A stretch of 64,000 bases of DNA from Cyathus striatus (GCA_025738555.1 JAOVFP010000024.1:434001-498000), one strand, 5' to 3'. Numbered from the stretch's first letter, positions 1 to 11,130 are shown. Numbers and translations are program-made. The notes: generated by a model not told the origin, from the letters alone.

Positions 1-638
1 GAAGGATTATTCCAGAAGTAAATCTGACACTGAGTGATGAACTGCTCCAACTTCTCAGCACTGGAACCGTCAAAAGTATCTGGCTTTTGAATGTTACGTT
101 CCCAACGTGATCCCGACGTACCCCGGGTGGTTTCTGCAACTCTCAAGAGAGCTTCGGCAAGCTGGTCTTCCTGGGAGTGGCACGCAAGAGGTGTGTGCCT
201 GGGATTGTCGACATCATCCTCATCACCATTATCCCCTGAGTCTGAGGATGGTGGAGACAGAGGGTTGGGCTGAGAAGGAGGTGGAAGTGGTGGCCCAATG
301 GTACCACCATTGGAGCCGTGACTCTCAGGAGTGTCCCAGTCTGCTGCAACTGTACCATATGACAGTGGAGTGCCATCTGGAGGAGCCTGAGCAGATCTGA
401 GGTTCCCAGCTGCAGGAACAGAAAGTAGCTGAGCAGAAGTCAAGGGTGGACCCAGGAAAGTAGCACTAGGAGGTGGTGCTGGGCTGGGTGTAACCCGAGA
501 CGGTGTAGAAGGTAGAGAACCTGAAGTACTCCTTGGAGGCTGTTGCCTCATAGCTGCACAGGTGGCACAAGCACCCACAGCATTGGTATGACTAGTGGTA
601 TGTGTTGTGCGAGTAACCGAAGTCCCAGTTGGAGCCAT
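1..638 (-). CDS. Gag N-terminal part of an LTR retrotransposon (runs off the left edge)
   Basis: On the minus strand an uninterrupted reading frame starts at the ATG at 638 and is still open at base 1, giving about 212 residues. The first two thirds are low-complexity, rich in Pro, Ser and Thr with an acidic patch. The last part reads KPDTFDGSSAEKLEQFI, a form typical of the start of Gag (capsid) domains in fungal Ty3-type elements. The start lies 38 bases inside the 764-bp LTR at 676-1439, as expected for the first gene of a minus-strand element. There is no stop and no frameshift in the visible part, unlike the decayed elements to the right, so this copy may be relatively young. Zinc knuckle and pol would lie outside the window. 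Confidence 0.75.
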   Translation of the reverse strand, partial: MAPTGTSVTRTTHTTSHTNAVGACATCAAMRQQPPRSTSGSLPSTPSRVTPSPAPPPSATFLGPPLTSAQLLSVPAAGNLRSAQAPPDGTPLSYGTVAADWDTPESHGSNGGTIGPPLPPPSQPNPLSPPSSDSGDNGDEDDVDNPRHTPLACHSQEDQLAEALLRVAETTRGTSGSRWERNIQKPDTFDGSSAEKLEQFITQCQIYFWNNP

Positions 639-675
639 GATAGAAGAGATATCCAAGGTATAAGTATTTGTATAC

Positions 676-1439
676 TGTTACATACTGATTCCCTTCCTAC
701 TGGGAAACAAATGCGAAGATGCCCAGAAGGCATGGGAAAACTATAATGGGAACCTGAAGTGAGTATGGGAATGGGAATGGGAGCGGGAGTGCAGAAGTGA
801 ACCATGGCTTCAGCATATGTGCTGCACCACCTGGATATCCCCAGGGAATGGTTCATATTTCACGACAGATGATATCCAATGTGAGGAAACATTCCAGAGT
901 ATGCGAGGGGCTTCACCACTACACTAGGCAGTGGGAGAGAGACCCAAAGGAGAACCTGGAGCAGGTTTTGGAACTTAGAGTAGGAAGAAAGTGTACAGAG
1001 TTGATACCAATACTGAAGACTACCTAGTACATTTGGAAGACTATTTATATGTACTAGTAAGATGTAGATATGAATCCAGAGACAGAATACTAAGTGTAAG
1101 TAAACAAAATAAAGACTGGGCAAAGAGGAGTAGTGGCACAAATGATGCGCTCAGAATGAAGAATAAGAAACTAAACTACATTGACCATAATGAAATGTAC
1201 AAGTGGGAATGGAAGAGAGGAGTAATGGTATAATGATGTGGTGAGGCTGTCATAAGAGAAACTACGTATCCGAAGTATCTGATAGAAAACCCGACAGGTT
1301 CCGGGTACATTCCTGGGTGGGAACATCGGGAAGTGTAAACCTGTAGCAGGTATGTTCCTGGAATGGACTGGGTATGTTGGAAGGTCATGTGGGAACCTTT
1401 GGTAATATCAGCACAATATAGCTGGGCATGGATATAACA
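676..1439 (-). mobile_element. LTR family 1, copy A (5' LTR of the gag at 1-638)
   Basis: The 764-bp segment begins TGTTACATAC and ends GATATAACA on the plus strand, so it has the TG...CA ends and TGTTA/TAACA inverted tips of an LTR. It is collinear with 6272-7035 and, inverted, with 20895-21658; all three have the same length by my boundaries. Because the adjacent Gag reads leftward, this is the 5' LTR of that element. The flanking bases 1440-1444 (GAACA) would be one half of its target duplication; the partner lies outside the window. Confidence 0.85.
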
Positions 1440-1720
1440 GAACAACTAACTAAAGTGACCATATTTATAGTACTATCCATGAGGGAATTGCATGTAACTA
1501 CATCTACACTACAACACATGTCTACTGTGCATACTCATGTACTATGTATGTAAAAGGCCTGGCCAAACTGTGCACTGTGCCTATAGTCTTGATGAATAAT
1601 GTATATTGATATGCATGGTGTCTGCATTGTAGATCATATGACTAGTCATGTGACAGTAAGATAAGATAATAGACAATTAGATAAGATAATGAACAAGATC
1701 CTAACATTTACCCTCCCTTC
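1440..1720 (-). repeat. Remnant of the chromovirus 3' LTR and its polypurine tract
   Basis: Reading on the minus strand downstream of the chromovirus stop, a purine run GAAGGGAGGGTAAA (1707-1720) is followed at once by TGTTAGGATC at 1706. That is the layout of a polypurine tract and the first bases of a 3' LTR. The putative LTR runs towards 1440, where the 764-bp LTR element begins, and no second copy was found right of the gag, so its full length is unknown. A short GATA-type repeat (AGATAAGATAAT, twice) lies at about 1655-1690. No gene is seen here. Confidence 0.5.
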
Positions 1721-1931
1721 AAGAGTCATGCCCTCACAACATTTCCATTGATTCTTCCAATTGTTGAAGTCAATAATAATCATAGAGTCAAAGAAGGAGT
1801 CATGGAAGGTAGTGTCTGATAAGAAAAACAGAAAGGCAAGCAGTGAAGATAACAATAATGTAAAGAACAAGGATGACTTCATCAGTAAGCATGATGAAAT
1901 TTATTTAATTCACAGAGGATTGGTCATATCT

Positions 1932-2200
1932 TTATATATTTAATGCTTCTGGGTTTTCCTGATGGAATTTGTTAAGTAAGCTCTTGGCTCCTGTTAGTGC
2001 ATCAATCAGTTCCCAAGTGCAATCTTCCATAGAATAGCCTTTCCACTTAATTTTATATAAAATCTTCTTTTGGTTCATTTTCCATCTCAAAATAGATTCA
2101 ACTTCATACTGTTCCTGATCATCAACCAGAATAGCAGGTGGGGGTTTAGGTTTCTGTTGTGAGGGGTACTGTGCCAGAGTGAATTTAGATAATAGTTCTA
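1932..2200 (-). pseudogene. Chromovirus integrase tail with chromodomain
   Basis: The final part reads QYEVESILRWK, YKIKWKGYS and DCTWEL in order, which are the three strands and aromatic positions of a chromodomain fused to integrase. It is open to the TAA at 1934-1932. In this family the chromodomain steers integration to heterochromatin marked on histone H3, which fits the clustering of elements here. That targeting role is known for the family and is not shown by this sequence. Confidence 0.75.
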
Positions 2201-2399
2201 TGTTAAATGTAGGATGTTTTCTATTCCATGATTTCAGTACTTCAATTTCATATGAAGCTTTTCCAACCTTTTTAATAATTTTAAAAGGACCATATCATTT
2301 GTTGTCTAGTTTGGCCACAGGTTGATCAGAATTAATATTAATTCCTTCAACATATACACAATCTCCTGGCTGGTATTTGGGTGTGATCTGTCAGTGTTT

Positions 2400-3725
2400 G
2401 TTATAATATCATCCCATTGTTTTGTTTGCTAATGTTAATGCAGCCTTAGCATCTTCTCTTGCTTTGTTGATTTCAGTAATGAATTCTTCAACTCCAATGG
2501 TTTGTGTCTTTCCAGTTGGATGAATTCCCATATATGGATGATAGCCATGCATAAGGTAAAAAGGAGTATAACCTGTTGCTCTATGTACCATATTATTATA
2601 ATTAAATTGACAAATTGACATCCATCCAGACCAATCATCTTGTTGATAATTTACATAGATCCTTAAGAATTGTTCAATTTCCTGATTTACCCTTTCAGTT
2701 TGTCAGTTTGTCTGTGGTCTGTAGGATGTAGACATATTCATTCAGACTCCAAGTATTCAGGTAAGTTCTTTTGTGAAAAAGGAAGTGAATTGTGATCCTC
2801 AATCACTAATAATTCTTTTTGGTACTCCATAATGTTTGAATACTTCATCAACATATTTTTGAGCTGTTCCTGCACTATTGATCTCTTTGTTACATGGAAC
2901 AAATACTGCCATTTTTGTAAATCAATTGACAATCACCATTAAAAAGTCAAATCCTTTTGAGACAGGAAGAGGTCCAATAAAATCTATAGATACCATATGC
3001 CAGGGATGTTCAGGGATACTATTCAGATTTAAGAATCCTACTGGAGCTGATCTATGAATATTGGTATATTGACAGGCTTCACATCCAGATACATATTTTT
3101 TAATATCTGATCTTAGTTGAGGCCACCAGTAATCATGTGTGATAAGTTCCTGGGTTTTGTATTCTCCATGATGTCCCAATACTGCTGAATCATGACAAAG
3201 TCTAATAATATGTTCCCTTAATTTTGCATTTTTGGGAATATATACATGATTTTTCCATGTAATAATACCTTCTGATGATTTGTTCCAATCCTTAGTCTTT
3301 TGATTGAGCATCTTTATAACTTCCTTGTCTTGATTCTTTTTGGATTTGTGAACTTGTTCCATAATTTCTTCATCTTTGCCTGTCATTTCATAGGTCTGTC
3401 TGAAATGTTCTGGTTTGAGAAGTATTATGTCTTCATTGTTGTTATTTCCCTGATCATGATCAGCTCTTCAAGATAATAGATCCACTTTAGTCATTTGGTT
3501 TTCCAGTTTGTGATGCAACATGTAATTAAACTCTTGTAACTTGGTCAACCATCATGCCTGTCTTTGATTTAACTTCTGTAGTTTCTTCAAATATTGAAGG
3601 TTTTTATGATATGTCCATATTTCAAAAATCTGTTTGGCTCCAAGAAGATATTGTTGCCAGGTATCTAATGCTCTCATAACTGCTAGCATCTCCTTATCAT
3701 AGATTTCATTTCATTGGGCTTAACA
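2400..3725 (-). pseudogene. Chromovirus RNase H end and integrase
   Basis: From 3725 the decayed end of RNase H leads into the best-preserved stretch (3386-2922). This holds the H2C2 zinc-binding domain (H-x-H pair in CHDSAVLGHHGEYKT, C-x2-C in CEACQ) and the first catalytic Asp region (SIDFIGPLPVSKG). The second catalytic Asp is in IISD before GSQF, where the next codon is TGA (2801-2799) although related integrases have Arg. The third part ends in MSICQFNYNNMVH, typical of the end of the integrase core. Confidence 0.8.
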
Positions 3726-3733
3726 CATGTGAA

Positions 3734-4960
3734 TAGGCAAATGCATGGGTATGCCATACCCACACAGGTCACAGGTAAGGGTACTGGTGGGTATGGGTAT
3801 GGGTCAGGTCTTGAAGACCTGTAACCCACAGGTACCTGTAGGGGGTTCATTGAATAAAAATGAGGGAAATGATACTTTCACAACAGTAATACTTCTAAAT
3901 AAGTTAATAGTGTATATTAATATAGACTGTGCTTGTGTTTAAAGCAAAACCTCGGTTTTGCATTTTGTTCAGCTTGTGGGGTTGAGCTTAGGTGATATAC
4001 CTATATGCAATTCATTCAAATTAACATTACTACTCCAATTCATTTTGCATTTCTTTGATATTATGGATATAGATAATGCATTTCTGCACAGTAATAATGA
4101 CTCTACATTCATATTTTATGGCCATCTCATTTAGGTTCTATTAATAATATTGTCTGCCTCTTCCCAAGTACACAGAAATTAGGATTCCTTCTCTATATCA
4201 CACTCACACCTTTTGTATTTCTACAGACATATTGCATTGTGATATAATGGTTACATGCACTATATTACATGCTCTATATCACTGTATTGTACATGATACA
4301 TGTTTATTTAATATTCTTCTATGTTTTGTAGAATTTCCTAGATTCTGAGGATGGTATGATACAACCAGCAGTTATTGCTCGACTCCTTCATCTTTTCGCA
4401 TACTTATACTCATGTTGCCTATGTATAAAATGAGCTACTATACATAACATTGGCACATCTGGTTCAAGTGCTATGAAATAGGAATTCTGTATCTCTTATA
4501 TTCTGGAGATAGTATGATGTAAGTAGTAGTGTTCACTCGACTCTCTCGAATATTTGTGTACAAATACCCGTGTAGTATACGTACACAATGAGCTATTATA
4601 CAGGACATTCGCACATCTGGTTCAAGCACTACAAAATAAGCATTCCATATTTCCTATATTCAGCAAATAGCACAATAAAAGCAGCTGCTTTCACTCAAAC
4701 ATCACACATGCTAGCGTACAAATACCAGTCACGGCTATGTACAAAATGAGCTATTACACAAGATTATCGTACATCTGCTTCAAGTGAAATGAATTAATTC
4801 ATTATATATTTATTCAAATTGTGAAATATGTATGTATTAGTAAAACCCATGGGTTGTGATACTCATGGGCACCCATACCCATGGGAATGGGTATGGGTTG
4901 GCATGGGTATGGGTATGGGTTGAGCTCCAGACACCCATGGGTTACCCATGACATTGCCTA
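3734..4960. mobile_element. hAT-type non-autonomous DNA transposon in the chromovirus
   Basis: The 1227-bp element has inverted ends TAGGCAAATGCATGGGTA (left) and TAGGCAATGTCATGGGTA (right, read from the other strand). It is flanked by the identical 8-bp duplication CATGTGAA at 3726-3733 and 4961-4968. Eight-base duplications and such ends are typical of hAT elements. Both subterminal zones are full of CATGGGTATGGGT-like motifs in both orientations, as expected for transposase-binding repeats. No transposase frame is present, so it would depend on an element elsewhere. Confidence 0.85.
4270..4790. repeat. Tandem repeat of about 158 bp inside the hAT-type element
   Basis: The motif AAAATGAGCTA starts at 4427, recurs as ACAATGAGCTA at 4585 and as AAAATGAGCTA at 4743, a constant spacing of 158 bp. 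Each is followed by CACATCTG(G/C)TTCAAG. A degenerate earlier part is visible from about 4270. The repeats are non-coding. Confidence 0.75.
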
Positions 4961-4968
4961 CATGTGAA

Positions 4969-6271
4969 AGGAAAGCAATTGGTTTCCATTTTCTGTCAGA
5001 TTGTTCCTGAGATAAAATAGCTCCATTAGCAAAGTCTGATGAATTGGCTTCTACTCAGTATTTCCCATCATCATTTGGCATTGCTAGGATCAGTGCTGAA
5101 ATGATCTATTCCTTGAGTTCAGAGAATGCTCTAGCTTGATCTGATGACCATTTCCATTCATTTTTCCCAGTAAGCTCATGAAGTGGTTTAGCTATTTTAG
5201 CAAACCTTTGAATGAATTGACAATAGAAATTAATAAAACCTAGGAATTGTTGTAGTTCTCATTTATTATTAGGAACAGACCAGTCGACAACAGCCTTGAC
5301 CTTTCTGGAGTCCATACAAACCGAATTTTTAGATATGATTAATCCTAAGTATTTGACTTCTGCTTTTTTGAAGAAACATTTTTCCAGTTTTAAAAATAGT
5401 TTATGTTCTTCTAGTTTTCTAAGAACATGTTTAACCATTTTTCTATGTTCTTCTAAATTTTTGGTGAATATAAGAATGTCATCCATATAAATAATTACAT
5501 TTCCTTCATTTATTTCCATTCTGAATATGCCATTCATCATGGTTTGAAACATAGCAGGTGAATTCGTAAGTCCAAAAAACATAACTAATGGTTCAAACAA
5601 TCCTCAATTCGTTCTGAAGGCTGCATATTGTTCATTGCCTTCTTTAATTTGAACATTATTATATCCCCATCGAATATCCAGTTTGGTAAAGTATCATGCC
5701 TTTTTTTAGCTTATCTACTAATTCTTGAATTAACAGTAGAGGATATCTATTTTTAACTGTCATTTCATTTAGTTTTCAATAATCTTGAATTGGCCTTAAA
5801 GATCCATCTTTCTTTTTAATAAAAAAGAATGGTGAAGCCCATGGAGATTTCGAGGGTCTGATTTGTCCAGAATTTAGATTTTCATCTAGGATTTCATCAA
5901 GTTGTTTCTGTTCATCTAGATTTAATGGATAGATTTTGATCCTGGTAATAATTCAATTGCATGATCCCATGGTTTCTGAGGTGGTAATTTACTGAATAAT
6001 TCCTTTGCAAATACCTTTTTGAATTCATGATAGTACATAGGAACTGTTTCTTTCCAATGTTTCTTTGGCTTCTGCTGATTTTGAGCTTCAACAATTTTTG
6101 AAGCAGTTGTCTGGAAAGCTCATAGTTCAATCTGTTCAAAAGATTTATTGCAATAATTCGATCATTAGTTTCAAGATCAATCTGTTCATCTAGATCTGTT
6201 TCATCTTCTTCTGGGTCCATTGTGTTAATTAATGGAGTACATTCAAGTGGACAACATGTAAGTTGGATTGT
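4969..6271 (-). pseudogene. Chromovirus reverse transcriptase and start of RNase H
   Basis: After the solo LTR the frame resumes (IQLTCCPLECTPLINTMDP), then passes the palm-domain regions. At 5479-5490 the active-site motif YMDD is intact (IIYMDDILIF), followed by the thumb and the start of RNase H (KYLGLIISKN, GFINFYCQFIQRFA). Frameshifts lie near 5700 and 5950-6100, and TGA stops near 5260. The hAT-type element at 3734-4960 interrupts the RNase H part, which continues at lower coordinates. Confidence 0.8.
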
Positions 6272-7035
6272 TGTTACATACCAATTCTCTTCCTGCATAG
6301 AAGTGGTTGCGAAGATGCCCGGAGGGTGTGGGAAAACTATAATGGAAACCCAAAGTGAGTACAGGTACAGGAATGGGAGCAGGAGTGCAGAAGTGAACCG
6401 TGGCTTCAGCATATGTGCTGTGCTGCCTGGATATCCCCAGGGAATGGTTTGTATTTCACAACAGACAATATCCAATGTAAGGAAATGTTCCAGAGTATGC
6501 AAGGGGCTTCACCACTGCACTAGGCAGTGGGAGAGAAACCTGAAGGAAAACCTGGAGCAGGTTTTGGAACTTAGAGTAGGAAGAAAGTGTACAGAGTTGA
6601 TATGAATACTGAAGACTACCTAGTACATTTGGAAGACTATTTATATGTACTAGTAAGATGTAGGTACGAATCCAGAGACAGAATGCTAAGTGTAAGTAAA
6701 TGAAATAAAGACTGGGCAAAGAGGAGTAGCAGCACAAATGACACACTCAGAATGAAGAATAAGAAACTAAACTACATTGACCATAATGAAATGTACAAGT
6801 GGGAATGGAAGAGAGGAGTAATGGTATAATGATGTGGTGAGGCTGTCATAAGAGAAACTACATATCCAAAGTATCTGATAGAAAACCCAATGGGTTCCAG
6901 GTACGAACCCGGGTGGGAATGTCAGGAAGTGTAAACCTGAAGTGGGTATGTGCCAGGAACGAATTGGGTATGTTGGAAGGTCATGTGGGAATGTTCAGTA
7001 ACATCGGCACGATGTAGCCAGGCATGGATATAACA
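6272..7035. mobile_element. LTR family 1, copy B (solo LTR in pol)
   Basis: This 764-bp LTR has the same ends and order as copy A (676-1439). It is flanked on both sides by ATTGT (6267-6271 and 7036-7040), a perfect 5-bp target duplication, with no internal region attached. It therefore arose by recombination between two LTRs after a full element inserted here. The chromovirus frame reads through when the LTR and one duplication are skipped. Confidence 0.92.
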
Positions 7036-7040
7036 ATTGT

Positions 7041-7330
7041 TTCCCTTTTCCAATCTATTTCTAGATTACAAATTTTAAGCCAATTGTATTCTATGAACAT
7101 AGAAGCTTTGCCCAAGTCTGAAACTGCAAATTGAAGTATTTCTGTGTGTTGTCCTATATGTACTCTTAGCTCAATATAATTAGTAATAACTCCTCCAATA
7201 TTAAGGGTTCCATCCACATTGTATACCAGAGATGGTCATGGAAATTTCTTAGTTGTTATTCAATTTATTTCTATGAATTTCTTATCAATGCATGATCCAG
7301 TACTTCCACTATCAAGTAATGCTTTAAGAC
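7041..7330 (-). pseudogene. Chromovirus aspartic protease region
   Basis: The minus strand encodes the catalytic Asp-Ser-Gly (LLDSGSTGSCID, near 7302-7313), followed by a segment ending in YNVDGTLNIGG, which matches the form of retroelement pepsin-like proteases in fungal chromoviruses. Two in-frame TGA codons occur in the linker, at positions where related elements carry arginine. The frame then runs to the 764-bp solo LTR at 7035. Confidence 0.7.
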
Positions 7331-7859
7331 TATGTGTTCATCGTGTGTCCAAAGTAGTTATTACTAGATTAAGATCCATTTGGTTTCTTTTGGATCCTCT
7401 AATGAATCTCTTTGGTCCCGCTAACTCTTTTAGTGCTTAAATTACTTCTTGATTGGGAAGATTATTCAATTCTTTGATTATTTCAATAGTGACTTCCAGT
7501 TTTCTTTTTGCATGTGTCCAAATACTTAATGTGGCTAGGACTAATTTTGTTGTTTGGTCTTTTAATCTCCATGTGATCCAATACACAGTTCCTGGTTTTA
7601 CTTCCTGATCAGGGAAGATGCACTTAGATAATTCCTTCTTCAGTGATAAATATTTAGATTCCAGATCTAAAGTTGGTAGTGTTACAAAAGAGGATACATA
7701 AATAGAGGCTGGCAAGTTTGCACTTACTGCTGGCCTTGGGGAAAACCCCATTGGCTAGCAAACACTGCTTTCTGTTCATTAGTCAGTTCAGGAAGGGTGG
7801 GTAGTTCTACAATATTACTAGTAGAAGATATGGGCATAGGGGTAACTACAGAGTCCATG

Positions 7860-9748
7860 TTAATATTTACATTTATTTGTACATATTGCTTAGGGAGTCA
7901 GCAGTCTCAGGCTCAATGTCCTTTTCAGCCACAATTATAATATAATCCTTGCTGTTTCATGGTATCAATATCCATTTGGTTTCCTCCTTGTGATACCCAT
8001 ACATTATCTCAATTCTGATTCAATTGATTAGGGCATGGTCCTGTATTAGATGTGTTCTGCATGTTAAGTCAATTGTTTGTGTTTTGATTCTGAGGTCTAA
8101 AAGGTCCAGATGTTTGTCCATATGCTAATTCTGAATCCTTTTTGAGACATTCAAAATCAATTACTTTTTGCATCCATCTTTGTATTGTGTTGGTGATAAG
8201 CAATCCTCCATTTTTGACCAATCTTTGTCCTAATCCTGGATGGATTCCTGTCCTAAATCTGTCTACAAGTGCCATATTATCAAATTCTGTTAAACCACTC
8301 CATTAATTGAATTTGAGAATATATTCCTTGATCAGTCTGTTTCCTTGTTTGACTTGATTTAGTTGACTGATTGTGTTTGATTGGGTTTCTGGAGATACAA
8401 AATATACTCAGAGAATATCACACATTTGTTCCCAATCATTGAATGGTGGCTGATTTTCAAATGCCATGATTTCAGGTTGTGTTTCCTGCAATTGGTTTGA
8501 ATCCCTTTACTTCCTTTTTTGAGGGTTCAGCTCCATCATGTCCTGTTTTCCATATCTTTCTGAGATCATTGAAAGAGATCAGTTGCCCCATATAGATATC
8601 TGCCCATTGTTGGGCACAATTCTGTTTTCCTTTTTAAATTTTCATCATGGTTAGGCTGATCTTTTCCCAATCATTTGTGATATTCTTTTCCTGAAAAAAT
8701 AGACCATCATTCATCTAATGCAAGGACCAAGATCTTTGGTTTCTCCCATATAATCATCAGGGACTCCAATCTTCTTTCCTCCATCTGGTTTAAGTTCTTT
8801 TATGAAACTATGAAGCATGGCTGCAATATTATCTCCATGTGATTTCTTTGTTTCATTAGAGAACCCATTCCATTTCTCTAATATGGTATCCTTCATAAAG
8901 ATAGCCATGATCAATGTCATGAATCCATTTATAATCTGAGTGGGAATCATGATGAAAGTGGAAGGTAGACAGGTGTAGGGATGTCATAGGGTTCTTTGTC
9001 TCAGTTATAGATCATGTTTAGAAGTGTTTTGTATCCAAGATCTGAGATAAAGTCATCTTCTGGAATAGTGTCATATCCCATATCGCCTACCTCCGGACCC
9101 CTATGCTCTTACTCCGCCTTTCCCTTTGTTTACTCCGGACTTTGATTATGTTCTTAATATTACATATTGATTACTGTACATAGATTACTCTCATTTCCTT
9201 TCTTCCATTCTACTGAGCTATCCCCTCAGTAATGTAGTATACATCTCGTAGTGAGTCACTTATCATTCTTAAGTGTGCCACTATCTGTTTTACTTTACAC
9301 CGCCATACACGCTCACTTCTCCAACGTGTTTTATTATGTTTAATTAGTTATAGTCTTCATTCTACGTATGCCTACCCTGACAAGGCCAGCAGCCTTTACT
9401 TACTCCGAGTCTCTAGTATTTAAGTAGTACTCGATTTGTACTTAAACTTTAGTTTCGTATTGAACTATGTCCTCACCTTTCGTCTGACTTGAGTTACACC
9501 TCTTGTCTTCCATCTCTTGTCTTCTCTGAAGGGCTTGCCCTTACTCCGAAATCCAGGACCGGGAATCCCAGGGGCACAGCACATAAGCTGAAGCCAAAGT
9601 CCTACCCCCTGAGTTATCATTCTCCGCTTTCGTCTCATACTCACCCCCTGCTTCTCTGCAGTCACCCTCTCGTACTCCGCCACCAAGTCAGGCTAGGGGC
9701 ACGGTCGTGACAAATAGTATTGAAAGAGAATGGAGTAGACAATGTCAT
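7860..9748 (-). pseudogene. Chromovirus gag, broken
   Basis: The frame opens at 9748 (MTLSTPFSFN), is split by the solo LTR at 9069-9712 and continues as TIPEDDFISDLGYKTLL. Open stretches lie at 8711-8950 and 8069-8275 with TGA stops between them. At about 7898-7938 a CCHC zinc knuckle can be read (C-x2-C-x4-H-x4-C) in which several positions, expected to be basic in a nucleic-acid-binding knuckle, are TGA. The product would be the nucleocapsid/capsid protein of the element. It is clearly non-functional. Confidence 0.75.
9069..9712. mobile_element. LTR family 2, copy 1 (solo LTR in gag)
   Basis: The 644-bp segment starts TGTCATATCC and ends GGTCGTGACA, with inverted tips TGTCA/TGACA. It is flanked by the 5-bp duplication AATAG at 9064-9068 and 9713-9717, and the gag frame of the host element continues across the site. 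It retains many CpGs, in contrast with its host and with copy 2 at 15910-16572, so it is a recent arrival. Confidence 0.9.
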
Positions 9749-10248
9749 GGGTGAAAGTTGACATGAATACAGCTAAATCACTCAAAGATAGAAAAGCAAG
9801 CACTTGGAAAACCTAATAATACCTTAACAAACAATACCTAATACTCACTACTATTCCACTATTAATCAGGATAAGTCATATACAAGTAACTAATTGATAC
9901 ACTAACAAATAAAGCCATATAATACATAAACACTAATAGTTCATCACCAATCAGAACAAATATACACAAACAAGTAACCATAATACCAGCCCATTATTAA
10001 TCAAGATAAACATACACAAATACTTAGTCATACTACTGGTCCAGCACTAATCAGAATAAACATCGTCATATAAACAATTACACCAAGTCTAATATGTACA
10101 AATAATTATACCCTGTACAAAATAAGAAAGCCTTCAGGTACAAACAAAAGAGCACCATTGTTCTCAAGAGCTATTAATAGCATATCCACTGTGCTAAATA
10201 TAGCCATTGTTCTTTCAAGTACTATTAATAGCATTTCTATTGTGCTAA
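9749..10248. other. A/T-rich stretch upstream of the chromovirus gag, no gene
   Basis: Loosely repeated phrases of the form (C)ACTAATCAG-ATAA and TACACAAA occur several times between 9850 and 10070, and ATTAATAGCAT-like phrases twice at 10160-10250. This would be the leader or 5' LTR zone of the chromovirus, but no copy of the 3' LTR remnant was recognised. No reading frame of note is present. Confidence 0.4.
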
Positions 10249-10414
10249 TTGAGCAAAGATGCCAACTATGTGAAGTAGTCAGCATCCAGCATCCAGCTGA
10301 GCATAAATCTCATCCCATGGATTAGTCATCAAGAATCATGGCTCCTTCAACACTCACCATTGTTGCAACTTGCAAGCGCTTAGTCACAAGCATGCTTCAT
10401 ATTCCATTTCTACT
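10249..10414 (+). repeat. Direct repeat A1 of the recombinase element
   Basis: It starts TTGAGCAAAGATGCC and is collinear with 14568-14732, sharing long identical blocks such as GAGCATAAATCTCATCCCAT and CATGGCTCCTTCAACACTCA. Differences between the copies are mostly CG against TG or CA. Confidence 0.85.
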
Positions 10415-10443
10415 TATTTATATTCTTCCTCATTCCTATTCTC

Positions 10444-10980
10444 ATGTCAGAAGGAACAGAAGGAGCCACTGGGCCTAGAGGTCAAACTGCTGCCACTTCC
10501 TTAGCCAGGGTGCAGTGTTTAAGACTTGAAGATGACAACCCCTGGCAAAATCATCAACAATCCCCTCAAAGACATTCTTCTCCAATTCCTCCTCCTACCC
10601 AATATTCATGGCCCACTCTTCCTCCTGTCTCCCAACTGATAGGCTCAATAACACTCCAATCACCATGTCAACAATCCTCTACTGCCACCACAAGATCAAC
10701 TTCAGACTCGCACACTCTAGCCTCAAAAGTGAACAAGCAGAACAAAGAAATATGACATCTCAACAATCTATTGGCCAGATCAGTACCTATTGCAGATGGT
10801 GCACCCACAATGTTTGCTGGGGATCATGAAGTGGCTACTGCTGAGCATGCAGCTTGGTTGACAGCAGCTGATGAACATGGACAATCCACCCTGCCAGACA
10901 TCATTCCTGGCTTTAAAGCTGATCCATTGTCCACTGGTGAGTCTATTTCATGTTCAACTTGCATGTATTGGCCCACATGA
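10444..10980 (+). pseudogene. Unrecognised first reading frame of the recombinase element
   Basis: Two overlapping frames (10444-10755 and 10771-10980) encode a Pro/Ser/Thr/Gln-rich stretch and then a more ordered segment (APTMFAGDHEVATAEHAAWL). A good splice donor (GGTGAGT) lies near 10937. The position between A1 and the recombinase is that of a gag-like gene, but I do not recognise a domain. It could also be a 5' exon of the recombinase gene. Confidence 0.35.
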
Positions 10981-11130
10981 GCAACACATTTGCTTGGCCT
11001 CTTTCTCCATTCCACTATTGCATATATTGGCCTGCATGAGCTACACATTAGCTTAGCCTACCTTGCCCTTTGGGCTTAATATTGCCCTGTATGAGCTACA
11101 CATTAGCTCAAACTTCACCTTGTGTTGCCA
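10961..11130 (+). repeat. Short tandem repeat, about 60 bp, three degenerate units
   Basis: ATTGGCCCACATGAGCAACA, ATTGGCCTGCATGAGCTACA and ATTGCCCTGTATGAGCTACA follow one another at roughly 60-bp spacing, each followed by CATTNGCT. From here to about 11430 there is no recognisable coding sequence. Confidence 0.6.

Larger units (their letters stand above)
1932..9748 (-). mobile_element. Decayed Ty3-type chromovirus with three nested insertions
   Basis: The order on the minus strand is gag with zinc knuckle, aspartic protease, reverse transcriptase, RNase H, integrase with H2C2 zinc finger, and a C-terminal chromodomain, which defines a Ty3 chromovirus. Coding begins at an ATG at 9748 and ends with TAA at 1934-1932. 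The body is cut by a 644-bp solo LTR (9069-9712), a 764-bp solo LTR (6272-7035) and a hAT-type element (3734-4960). Each insertion has its own target duplication, and the gag and pol frames resume across the two LTR sites when insertion plus one duplication is ignored. Remaining defects are mainly in-frame TGA and a few frameshifts. The element is very poor in CpG. Confidence 0.9.

Noticed and set aside
3734..4960. GGGTATGGGTAT runs as interstitial telomere repeats
   Set aside because: The unit is not the fungal TTAGGG form, and the runs lie in the subterminal zones of a hAT-type element with its own duplication.
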